DNA from: JAYUKV01 sp043764135
Lineage (GTDB): Bacteria > Patescibacteriota > JACMRA01
Direction of reading: 5' to 3'
DNA length: 8,259 nucleotides
Assembly (NCBI GenBank): GCA_043764135.1
Contig: JAYUKV010000130.1
Span: 1-8,259 of the forward strand
The position numbers and the translations under genes are program-made. The notes beneath the pieces were generated by a model. That model did not search any database. It was not told the DNA's origin and was given only the letters and a program-made list of their open reading frames with translations. Positions 1 to 4,732 of the stretch are shown here, one piece after another. Position 1 is the first letter of the stretch. Each line of letters starts with the position of its first letter.

Positions 1-145
1 ATTGAGGTAAATATTCTCTTAACTTGTATCTAATACTCAAGATTTTTTTGAATAAAAGCTTGAATCCCTTGTCTCTTGGTTTGTCCTTTCTTCGTTGTAA
101 GAATTCGGGTTTTGGAGGGGTTGGGTTAGAATTGTGGTAAGACAT
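1..145 (-). CDS. N-terminus of an unrecognised protein, cut by the window edge
   Basis: An ATG at 145-143 on the minus strand opens 48 codons that stay open to the left edge. The peptide begins MSYHNSNPTPPKPEFLQRRK and continues as a basic stretch rich in K, R, F and L, ending REYLPQ. There is no signal peptide or membrane segment in the visible part. A proline-rich, basic N-terminus is compatible with the cytoplasmic tail of a membrane protein, but that is a guess and no family is recognised. There is no Shine-Dalgarno site in front, as for most genes here. A TTGACA box lies 40 nt upstream. An open frame of this length could still be chance; the proline-rich codon content and the promoter-like box favour a real gene. 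Confidence 0.55.
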   Translation of the reverse strand, partial: MSYHNSNPTPPKPEFLQRRKDKPRDKGFKLLFKKILSIRYKLREYLPQ

Positions 146-156
146 GTTATTTACTA

Positions 157-190
157 ATAGTTAACTATCACTATCGGGGTGGGTTGTCAA
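157..190 (-). promoter_or_regulatory. Weak leftward promoter with a 12-bp palindrome
   Basis: On the minus strand a perfect TTGACA (190-185) is followed after 17 nt by TAGTTA (167-162), a poor -10 box. The -10 candidate overlaps the perfect palindrome ATAGTTAACTAT (157-168), so a repressor or other regulator could bind there. The leader to the ATG at 145 would be very short. The -35 match is good; the rest is weak. Confidence 0.35.
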
Positions 191-300
191 GAATTTATCC
201 TTAACCTATACACTTTTTTTTATTAGTTGTAATTCAAACAATAATTAATTTAGTTAGCGATTGAACACTAGGAGAAACTTTTTAGAATATTAAATATTTC

Positions 301-407
301 CTTATTGAGCCCTTTTCGGGGCTCAATAAGGAGGAGAAAGCCGGAAATTGACCAGGTCAATTTCCGTTTCTTCCCCTCACCAAGTGGCCATTAGGCCATT
401 TAGTGAG
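301..407 (+). other. Array of three hairpins, left copy of a structured module
   Basis: Three inverted repeats follow one another. Hairpin 1 (301-330) has a perfect 12-bp stem, CTTATTGAGCCC with GGGCTCAATAAG, around a 6-nt loop. Hairpin 2 (342-366) has a perfect 11-bp stem, CGGAAATTGAC with GTCAATTTCCG, around a 3-nt loop; its flanks 331-340 and 367-378 can extend it with a bulge. Hairpin 3 (376-407) pairs CTCAC-AAG-TGGCC with GGCCA-TTT-GTGAG, with one C/A mismatch and one G-U pair. AGAAAGC (335-341) sits just before hairpin 2. None has a T-run on either strand typical of an intrinsic terminator, and both flanking genes diverge. The same layout recurs at 8236-8134 on the other strand. It could be a structured RNA, a protein-binding site or a cruciform-forming DNA element; no known family is recognised. 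Confidence 0.7.
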
Positions 408-490
408 AAAGTGTTTCTAATCCAAAACTATTACTTTTTAAGTTAAATTGGATTTTTAAAAATTTAATAAAACGTAGTAAATTAAACTTT

Positions 491-556
491 ATTTTGAAAA
501 AATTATCCTGATTTACAATTGAAGCAGGGCGTCGTTACAGAAGGAAAGAAGCAAAA
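491..556 (+). repeat. 66-bp intergenic repeat, copy A
   Basis: This block matches the reverse complement of 7950-8015 at 52 of 66 positions without gaps. The left 15 bases, ATTTTGAAAAAATTA, are identical, and so is GTCGTTACAGAA plus GAAAGAAGCAAAA except for one base between them; the middle is diverged. A -10-like TACAAT (514-519; TACTAT in copy B) is present at the same place, so the block might start a transcript. It lies 83 nt after the hairpin array and 152 nt before the 709 gene. Confidence 0.85.
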
Positions 557-617
557 ATGGGTGGTTGCTTGATCTTTAAATTTTACTTGTTATCTAGACA
601 TTACTGTTAAATTTTTA

Positions 618-645
618 TTGACAGATAATGTAGTGAATGTAATAT
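618..645 (+). promoter_or_regulatory. Promoter of the 709 gene
   Basis: A perfect TTGACA (618-623) and TAATAT (640-645) are separated by 16 nt; TATATA (643-648, 19-nt spacing) is an alternative -10. Transcription would start near 652, giving a leader of about 57 nt. The ten bases TTGACAGATA (618-627) recur exactly in front of the leftward gene at 7763. Confidence 0.65.
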
Positions 646-695
646 ATAGGTATCTAATACTATTTTAGAGCAGATCTTACACTTTTTATAGTTTC

Positions 696-701
696 AAGGA
701 G
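696..701 (+). promoter_or_regulatory. Shine-Dalgarno site of the 709 gene
   Basis: AAGGAG lies 7 nt before the ATG at 709, an ideal site and spacing. It fixes the start codon. It is the only strong Shine-Dalgarno site in front of any gene in the window. Confidence 0.85.
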
Positions 702-708
702 AAGATAA

Positions 709-1161
709 ATGGCGTCACTTCAAGATAATAAATTCGCGAAAACTGACAAAATTGTTTCAGAAGAAGTTCCGTCAAAAGGACCGTACACAGCAATTCGTGA
801 TACGCACTTTGATGAAAAGGGTAAAATCCTAGGATATAAGAACTACGCTGTTATACAAGGTCACAAGTTGCCCATGTATCAACGCTGGATTCAATATCCA
901 GATTATTCAATGAAATACGACAAAGATGAAAATGTTCTTATATCTCGCACCAAGTCAGAATCTGAGGATGTGTCAACATATGAGCTGTATGTCAAGAAAA
1001 ACCATATTCACTATGGCAAAAACTGTAATTCCAATCAAGCTCCTCTCGGTGTTGAATTCCTTCTTGAAAAAGTAGATGGTGCATATATTAAAAAGTATTT
1101 TGCGCATACTTGTATAGAATTTGATCGTATTTTTGAAAAAACCTTGGGTAGATTTAAATAA
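709..1161 (+). CDS. Unrecognised 150-aa soluble protein
   Basis: No family is recognised. The protein is hydrophilic, with no signal peptide and no membrane segment, so it is probably cytoplasmic. It is rich in K, D, E, Y and H, with aromatic-charged runs in the middle (around YQRWIQYPDYSMKYDKDE) and only two cysteines (in GKNCNS and AHTCIE), too few for an obvious zinc site. The start is secured by AAGGAG 7 nt upstream. Its codon use differs from the neighbours: four of five arginines use CGT or CGC, while secE, nusG and the thioredoxin use AGA throughout, and GCG alanine codons appear. Together with the strong ribosome site this suggests high expression or a foreign origin; the sequence alone does not decide. 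It stands alone, between its own promoter and terminator, downstream of the left structured module. It shows no visible similarity to the 150-aa gene at the right end. Confidence 0.85.
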   Translation: MASLQDNKFAKTDKIVSEEVPSKGPYTAIRDTHFDEKGKILGYKNYAVIQGHKLPMYQRWIQYPDYSMKYDKDENVLISRTKSESEDVSTYELYVKKNHIHYGKNCNSNQAPLGVEFLLEKVDGAYIKKYFAHTCIEFDRIFEKTLGRFK

Positions 1162-1172
1162 ATCATACAAAC

Positions 1173-1202
1173 TCCTTAACTATTTGTTAAGGAATTTTTT
1201 TT
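1173..1202 (+). terminator. Intrinsic terminator of the 709 gene
   Basis: TCCTTAAC (1173-1180) pairs with GTTAAGGA (1186-1193) around a 5-nt loop, followed by A and a run of eight T. It begins 12 nt after the stop codon. Confidence 0.85.
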
Positions 1203-1347
1203 AACAAACTGTTTTAAATAAAAATAATAAATAAAAGAATTATCATATTTATAATTCTAATACTTGGAATAACAAACAGTCCTAAGTCGCAAATATTTCA
1301 ATTTTTGTTGATTGGTTTTTTATTGAAATTGCGTTTATTGACAATCT

Positions 1348-1377
1348 TTTACAATTTACTAAATCTCTTGTTATAAT
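1348..1377 (+). promoter_or_regulatory. secE-nusG promoter, nearly leaderless
   Basis: TTTACA (1348-1353) and a perfect TATAAT (1372-1377) are 18 nt apart. A second overlapping TATAAT lies at 1377-1382. Transcription would start around 1384-1389, at or just before the ATG at 1389, so the mRNA has almost no leader and no room for a Shine-Dalgarno site. A TTGACA at 1338-1343 is too far away (28 nt) to be the partner. Confidence 0.7.
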
Positions 1378-1388
1378 ATAATATCCAC

Positions 1389-1733
1389 ATGGCTATAATC
1401 GTTGATAAAAAATCAGGAATCTTAGATACACTAGGCAATACTCAAGACACAAGACCTACTAAGATCAAAAAAGAGAAAGTGAAAAAGTCATTTATCTCTA
1501 CTTACTTTGAGGAGTTAAAGGATGTAACTTGGCCAACAGGGAAGCAGATAATTGTTTGGTTTTTTGCTACTTTATTAGTGTGTGTATTCTTTACATATGC
1601 AATAATTAGTTTTGATAACGTATTCAAAGCTGTATTCAAGTTTATAGAGTGTTCATCACCAAAAGGATTGGGAACTTCGTTTAATAACTGTGTTCAAGAG
1701 TTGCCAAGAAACATTTTCTCAGGTACATTATAG
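1389..1733 (+). CDS. secE: Preprotein translocase subunit SecE
   Basis: SecE is the small essential subunit of the SecYEG channel that clamps SecY in the inner membrane. The family signature is clear: an amphipathic stretch ending in EELKDVTWPTGKQ (residues 41-53), with the conserved V-T-W-P at 46-49, then one membrane helix at about 54-74. The first 35 residues are a lysine-rich cytoplasmic tail. At 114 aa it is long for a single-helix bacterial SecE. About 30 residues follow the helix and contain two cysteines (88 and 101), where most homologues end soon after the helix. The gene is followed after 3 nt by nusG, the classical pairing, which supports the call. No ribosome site is visible; the promoter sits almost on the ATG, so leaderless translation is likely. 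Confidence 0.95.
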   Translation: MAIIVDKKSGILDTLGNTQDTRPTKIKKEKVKKSFISTYFEELKDVTWPTGKQIIVWFFATLLVCVFFTYAIISFDNVFKAVFKFIECSSPKGLGTSFNNCVQELPRNIFSGTL

Positions 1734-1736
1734 AAT

Positions 1737-2342
1737 ATGAATGAAGAAAATACTCAAAACTTAGAATCAGCATTTGATAAAGATGGTCTCTTAATAAGTC
1801 AAGATCCTCATTGGTATGCCTGCCAATCGAACGTAAACAATGAAGATGCAGCCAAAAAAATCTTAGAACAAAAGATTGTTAACCTAGCTCTTCAAGAAAA
1901 ACTAACAGAAGTATACATCCCAACTAAAAAAGTAGTAAAACTTAATAAGAAAGGAATTAGAGAAGAAAAATTCGTTAAAGTTCATCCTGGATATCTATAT
2001 GTAAGAGCAGTACTTACAAAAGAAATTGCATACATCATTCAATCATCTTCAATGATAACAAGAATAGCTGTTACTGGTGGTGTATATAAACCATTAGAAG
2101 ATGGCTACATAGAAAGAATAAAAGCAGAATTACTAGAATCAAACGAAAAAGTTACTGTACAAGCAGCATCAGATATTAAACTAGGAGATCTAGTAAATAT
2201 CGTAGATGGTCACTTCAAACACATGCAAGGTAAAGTATCATCAGTTAATGCTGAAGGTAATAGAATCGGAGTTTTACTTAATATGTTTGAGAGAGAGACT
2301 CAAGTAGAATTAGATATTCTAGAAATTGAAAAAGTTCTATAA
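1737..2342 (+). CDS. nusG: Transcription termination/antitermination protein NusG
   Basis: NusG binds the RNA polymerase clamp, reduces pausing and can link polymerase to Rho or to ribosomal protein S10. The NGN domain starts at HWYACQS (residues 25-31), runs through VYIPTKKVV (59-67) and the family motif PGYLYVRAVL (84-93), and ends near 128. The KOW domain follows at about 147-200: LGDLVNIVDGHFKHMQGKV and MFERETQVELDILEIEKV. The usual FGRxTPVEL reads FERETQVEL here, so the G and P are replaced. There is an extra acidic N-terminus of about 24 residues. The length of 201 aa is slightly above the usual 175-190. The start lies 3 nt after the secE stop with no Shine-Dalgarno site, suggesting translational coupling. 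The L11/L1 ribosomal protein genes that commonly follow are absent; a terminator comes directly after. Confidence 0.96.
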   Translation: MNEENTQNLESAFDKDGLLISQDPHWYACQSNVNNEDAAKKILEQKIVNLALQEKLTEVYIPTKKVVKLNKKGIREEKFVKVHPGYLYVRAVLTKEIAYIIQSSSMITRIAVTGGVYKPLEDGYIERIKAELLESNEKVTVQAASDIKLGDLVNIVDGHFKHMQGKVSSVNAEGNRIGVLLNMFERETQVELDILEIEKVL

Positions 2343-2391
2343 AGAATAAAGTTATAAAAAAATTACCTAAAGAGGTATTTTTTTATTCTTT
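2341..2391. terminator. Bidirectional terminator between nusG and trmH-like gene
   Basis: The outer arms AAAGAATAAA (2341-2350) and TTTATTCTTT (2382-2391) are perfectly complementary and overlap both stop codons. Inside, a run of seven A and TACCT pair with AGGTA and a run of T around the loop AAAG. T-runs appear at the 3' side on both strands, as expected for a shared terminator of the two converging units. Confidence 0.8.
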
Positions 2392-2853
2392 AAATTCTTT
2401 TAACTTTAATAAGTAAACAGTGGCGGTTACTGTGTTACTTACATTAAGAGATTCTTTTTTTCCTTCCATAGGTAAGAAAATTGTATGATCAAACTTTGAC
2501 TTATCAAGTTCATTAAGACCGTGGATTTCGTTACCAACCCATAGCATTAGATTATCAATTTTATAATCATAATTAAGTACAAAATCATACACATTCTTAG
2601 CATCATCAAAAAGTTCAACTCCTATATGAACAAAATCAGGATAGGCATCAAAAACTTCTTGTGGAGTATCAAAGTGTTCAAAATCTACATAATCTTCTGC
2701 ATTAATAGCTGTTTTTTTGATTAATAGTTTGGTTTCTCCTAGTGGTTTGGGAGTGTAACCTACAGTTATTAATTTGCAATTAGTTGCATCGCAAGTTCTC
2801 ATAACCGATCCAACATTAAATGCTGATCTTATATTATCTAGAACAACGACCAT
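2383..2853 (-). CDS. SpoU/TrmH-family RNA 2'-O-ribose methyltransferase
   Basis: This is a SPOUT-fold enzyme that transfers a methyl group from S-adenosylmethionine to the 2'-OH of a ribose in tRNA or rRNA. All three family motifs are present in order. Motif 1 is LDNIRSAFNVGSVMRT (residues 5-20), with the catalytic-type N13 and R19. Motif 2 is LWVGNEIHGL (104-113), with G-N-E. Motif 3 is LPMEGKKESLNVSN (127-140), the trefoil-knot S-L-N-V-S. At 156 aa it is only the catalytic domain, without the extra N-terminal RNA-binding domain of TrmH or RlmB, so it resembles small TrmL-like enzymes. The substrate cannot be read from the sequence. The start overlaps the last 16 nt of the dgkA-like gene in another frame, so the two are co-transcribed and probably coupled. 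No ribosome site is visible. Confidence 0.92.
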   Translation of the reverse strand: MVVVLDNIRSAFNVGSVMRTCDATNCKLITVGYTPKPLGETKLLIKKTAINAEDYVDFEHFDTPQEVFDAYPDFVHIGVELFDDAKNVYDFVLNYDYKIDNLMLWVGNEIHGLNELDKSKFDHTIFLPMEGKKESLNVSNTVTATVYLLKLKEFKE

Positions 2854-3215
2854 ATACTATTTATAATATTAAGTAGAATTATTAATCCCCAAGCGATAGA
2901 CATTAATAATACTGAGCCTGCGGCAAGGTCTTTTACTCTTTTGACTTTTTCACTGTATTCCATAGTTATCATATCACATAGATATTCAATAGCAGTGTTC
3001 ATTATTTCTTGTGAGATTGTAAAAAGTCCAAAGATAATATGTATAAATACAAAAGTGTAATCATCTCTTAACAAGTTGATCAGGATTAGAAATAAACAAA
3101 GACCAAATTGAATCTTGGCACTAGGTTCTGTAAATACTCCATGAATTCCACCCCTGATTGCATATTTGAAGGATTTGAATAAGTTGTACTTTTGGTATTT
3201 ATTTGGACTATCCAT
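2838..3215 (-). CDS. Diacylglycerol/undecaprenol kinase, DgkA family
   Basis: This is a small integral membrane kinase that phosphorylates a lipid alcohol. In Gram-positive-type members the substrate is undecaprenol, feeding the lipid carrier for peptidoglycan synthesis. The signature is at residues 70-81, EIMNTAIEYLCD, followed by VKRVKDLAAGSVLL (91-104), which contains the conserved KD-AAG. The N-terminal SFKYAIRGG (15-23) and E30 also fit the family. Membrane helices lie at about 36-49, 53-68 and 102-121. The length of 125 aa is typical. The substrate choice is an inference: peptidoglycan-related genes nearby favour undecaprenol. It leads a two-gene leftward unit with the methyltransferase. 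The start codon lies only a few bases from the predicted transcription start, with no Shine-Dalgarno site. Confidence 0.92.
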   Translation of the reverse strand: MDSPNKYQKYNLFKSFKYAIRGGIHGVFTEPSAKIQFGLCLFLILINLLRDDYTFVFIHIIFGLFTISQEIMNTAIEYLCDMITMEYSEKVKRVKDLAAGSVLLMSIAWGLIILLNIINSIWSLF

Positions 3216-3224
3216 AACTACAGT

Positions 3225-3253
3225 ACTAAAACCAACAATTGTGAAAATGTCAA
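3225..3253 (-). promoter_or_regulatory. Promoter of the dgkA-like/trmH-like unit
   Basis: On the minus strand TTGACA (3253-3248) and TTTAGT (3230-3225) are 17 nt apart. Transcription would start near 3218, only about 3 nt before the ATG. The palindrome ACAATTGT (3235-3242) lies inside the spacer. Confidence 0.5.
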
Positions 3254-3300
3254 AACTAATTTAGATGTTCAAATTAAGACTGTAAATTTTGACAATTGTC
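3235..3300. promoter_or_regulatory. Pair of ACAATTGT palindromes in a divergent promoter region
   Basis: ACAATTGT occurs at 3235-3242, between the boxes of the leftward promoter. It occurs again within GACAATTGTC (3291-3300), which overlaps the TTGACA and TTGTCT boxes of the rightward unit. The centres are 57 bp apart. Two copies placed on both promoters could be operators for a shared regulator; this is inferred from position only. Confidence 0.35.
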
Positions 3301-3326
3301 TTTAATAAAATCAAACTTAATATAAA
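3296..3326 (+). promoter_or_regulatory. Probable promoter of the thioredoxin unit
   Basis: TTGTCT (3296-3301) and TATAAA (3321-3326) are 19 nt apart, leaving a leader of about 12 nt without a ribosome site. The better box TTGACA (3289-3294) is too far upstream (26 nt) of TATAAA. Confidence 0.4.
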
Positions 3327-3344
3327 ACTTCTTATTTTAAAACT

Positions 3345-3713
3345 ATGTCTTTTGTAAACAATTTAACCAAAAAAGAATTTGATGAAGAGATTAAATCAAC
3401 AAAGTCTTATATGTTCCTTGATTTTTATGCAGATTGGTGCGGACCTTGTGTCAGAATGAATCCTATTATCGACAAAATCGCTCAAGATGAAGAATTACTA
3501 GGTAAAGTTTCATTTCACAAAATCAATGCAGATTTTGAAGAAGTGCTAAGCGTAAAATTTGGTGTAAGAGGTATTCCTGCTTTCTTCTTAATAGAAACTA
3601 ATGAAACAGATCAATTCGAAACAATAAAATCATGGGTAGGAACACAAGACTTCTTCAAACTTAAAGCAGATATATTAATGTCTATAACTGCAGAAAAAGC
3701 TATTAAATCTTAA
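3345..3713 (+). CDS. Thioredoxin
   Basis: This is a thiol-disulfide oxidoreductase of the thioredoxin fold. The active site WCGPC is at residues 31-35, preceded by FLDFYAD as in classical thioredoxins. The cis-proline loop is GIPAF (76-80), where E. coli TrxA has GIPTL. KINADFEEVLSVKFGVRGIP matches the third strand and helix of the fold. No signal peptide is present, so it acts in the cytoplasm. The length of 122 aa is slightly above the usual 105-110, owing to a C-terminal helix extension. It opens a tight three-gene unit: the next ATG is 5 nt after its stop. WCGPC supports a disulfide reductase rather than a DsbA-like oxidase. Confidence 0.95.
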   Translation: MSFVNNLTKKEFDEEIKSTKSYMFLDFYADWCGPCVRMNPIIDKIAQDEELLGKVSFHKINADFEEVLSVKFGVRGIPAFFLIETNETDQFETIKSWVGTQDFFKLKADILMSITAEKAIKS

Positions 3714-3718
3714 TTATT

Positions 3719-4036
3719 ATGATTTATCTGTTCTGGATAACAACAATTATTATTGGAATATTATTAGGAATTTTCATTTTTCTTATTGTAGGTAGTATAA
3801 GAAACAAAGCGCATAATCCTTCAGGAGCTAAAAAAGTTATTTCTGGTATAGTAATAACTTCACTTCTTGGTTTTATTATCTTTGGCTGGAATACTTATTC
3901 CCTATTTAGCTCAATTGAAAACTTCGATATCAATATACCCAATACTCCAAATACACAAAACAACACTCCAAAACCTGACCCAAATAAAAACCAAAACAAC
4001 CAAAACAACAATTCATCCGATTACTTCAACTTCTAA
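3719..4036 (+). CDS. Small membrane protein with two helices and an N/P/Q-rich tail
   Basis: No family is recognised. Two hydrophobic helices span about residues 3-26 and 40-58, joined by a short basic loop (IRNKAHNPSGAKK). By the positive-inside rule the loop is cytoplasmic and both ends face outward. The tail from about 70 to 105 is low-complexity, rich in asparagine, proline and glutamine, with almost no charged residues apart from a few K and D. The underlying DNA at 3935-4018 has almost no G on this strand. Placement is firm: it starts 5 nt after the thioredoxin stop, and its TAA overlaps the ATG of the next gene (TAATG). The tail could be an extracellular linker or spacer. Confidence 0.8.
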   Translation: MIYLFWITTIIIGILLGIFIFLIVGSIRNKAHNPSGAKKVISGIVITSLLGFIIFGWNTYSLFSSIENFDINIPNTPNTQNNTPKPDPNKNQNNQNNNSSDYFNF

Positions 4037-4497
4037 TGAAAGAAATTAAATATTTCCTAGCCAAGTCAGAACCTAATTCTTATTCATTTGAAGACTTAGA
4101 ATGCGATATTGTAACATGGTGGGATGGTGTCAGAAATTACCAAGCAATACTAGTAATTAAATCATGGAAAATTGGGGACAGAATTTTCTTCTATCGTTCA
4201 GTACAAAATCCAGCAATAATTGGTATGATGGAAGTTGTTACTTCACCAATTTTTGATGTTAATGATGAACGCAAGATATCATGGAAAGCACAGGTAAAAC
4301 TAATCACAAAATTTGAACAAGAAGTACCACTTCAGCTAATTAAGGAGAGCCAAAAATTCAACTCATATATATTAGTTCGTAATTCTAGACTGTCTACAAT
4401 GGCTTGCCCTCAAGATTTTGTTGACTTTGTATTTTATCATGCAAATTACAAGGAAGAAATGGGACATACCAAAAAATTAAAAACTCAATTTAAATAA
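4036..4497 (+). CDS. EVE-domain protein, probable reader of modified bases
   Basis: EVE is a PUA-like fold; characterised members bind modified nucleotides in DNA or RNA. The family pattern is clear: FLAKSEPNSYSFEDL (residues 7-21), WWDGVRNYQA (28-37), KIGDRIFFYRS (45-55), an IIGMMEVV strand (61-68) and a closing NSRLSTM (116-122). At 153 aa it is a complete stand-alone EVE protein like bacterial homologues of human THYN1. Its biological role in bacteria is unsettled, with links to modification-dependent restriction and to RNA modification. It is the last gene of the thioredoxin unit, its ATG overlapping the previous stop by one base, so it needs no ribosome site of its own. No restriction or methylase gene lies nearby. 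Half of its six arginines are CGT or CGC. Confidence 0.92.
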   Translation: MKEIKYFLAKSEPNSYSFEDLECDIVTWWDGVRNYQAILVIKSWKIGDRIFFYRSVQNPAIIGMMEVVTSPIFDVNDERKISWKAQVKLITKFEQEVPLQLIKESQKFNSYILVRNSRLSTMACPQDFVDFVFYHANYKEEMGHTKKLKTQFK

Positions 4498-4516
4498 AAT
4501 TTGAGTTTTAATTTTT
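4480..4516 (+). terminator. Terminator of the thioredoxin-EVE unit
   Basis: AAAACTCAA (4480-4488) pairs with TTGAGTTTT (4501-4509), extended inward by TTT/AAA with a one-base bulge, and is followed by AA and five T. The left arm lies in the last codons of the EVE gene, so stop codon and terminator overlap. Confidence 0.75.
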
Positions 4517-4542
4517 ACAAAAAAGTAATTATAGTGTATAAT
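4514..4542 (+). promoter_or_regulatory. Upstream promoter of the first LysM-CHAP gene
   Basis: TTTACA (4514-4519) and a perfect TATAAT (4537-4542) are 17 nt apart. The -35 box overlaps the T-run of the preceding terminator. The leader would be about 180 nt. GTGTATAA at the -10 recurs at 4560-4567. Confidence 0.6.
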
Positions 4543-4630
4543 TATTTCTGATAGTTATTGTGTATAACTAATTAGTGATTAACCAATTCAAGGTTTTATA
4601 GAATTTACTATAATAATCTTGACAAAAGAA

Positions 4631-4659
4631 TTGACTAACATTACTCTTACTTTTATAAC
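4631..4659 (+). promoter_or_regulatory. Proximal promoter of the first LysM-CHAP gene
   Basis: TTGACT (4631-4636) and TATAAC (4654-4659) are 17 nt apart, giving a start near 4666 and a leader of about 67 nt. A TTGACA at 4619-4624 lacks a partner at normal spacing. Confidence 0.6.
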
Positions 4660-4685
4660 ACAATAAACTAAAAATTAATTATTTG

Positions 4686-4707
4686 CTCAGATTTATTGTA
4701 AACTGAG
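4686..4707 (+). promoter_or_regulatory. Small leader hairpin before the first LysM-CHAP gene
   Basis: CTCAG-A-TTTA pairs with TAAA-CTGAG around the loop TTG: nine pairs with one bulged A. It ends 25 nt before the ATG and would be in both predicted leaders. It may influence mRNA stability or translation; it is too small for a known riboswitch. Confidence 0.4.
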
Positions 4708-4732
4708 AGTTTATTTAAGAATTAATACTTAC

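Larger units (their letters stand above)
146..708. other. Gene-free divergent intergenic region with structured elements
   Basis: This 563-bp stretch lies between two divergent genes and contains no credible coding frame. From left to right it holds a weak leftward promoter with a 12-bp palindrome (157-168), an AT-rich spacer, three consecutive hairpins (301-407), a 66-bp block repeated in inverted orientation at 7950-8015, a rightward promoter (618-645) and a Shine-Dalgarno site (696-701). Because both flanking genes point away, the hairpins cannot be terminators of protein genes inside the window. Confidence 0.8.

Noticed and set aside
527..556. Resemblance of the 66-bp block to signal recognition particle RNA (GGAAGGAAGC-like)
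   Set aside because: Only GAAGGAAAGAAGC is loosely similar; the flanking helix and the conserved tetraloop of the SRP Alu-less hairpin are missing.
557..610. 17-codon frame starting ATGGGTGGT after the 66-bp block, with AAGGAAAG upstream
   Set aside because: Copy B of the block has no ATG at the equivalent place, so a leader peptide is not conserved.
973..1170. 65-aa frame on the minus strand under the 709 gene
   Set aside because: It lies wholly opposite a gene with a strong ribosome site, has no promoter or ribosome site of its own, and reads as hydrophobic low-complexity sequence.
1236..1258. Inverted repeat AGAATTAT/ATAATTCT between the 709 gene and secE
   Set aside because: It is a short pure A/T stem without a clear T-run, behind an already sufficient terminator; chance is likely in such AT-rich DNA.
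1381..1389. ATATCCACA, one base from a DnaA box, at the secE start
   Set aside because: It is a single site, overlapping a promoter and start codon, with no cluster or origin-like context.
3867..4049. 60-aa frame overlapping the membrane protein gene
   Set aside because: It is a shifted reading of the low-complexity tail region; the tight spacing of the three real genes explains the sequence.
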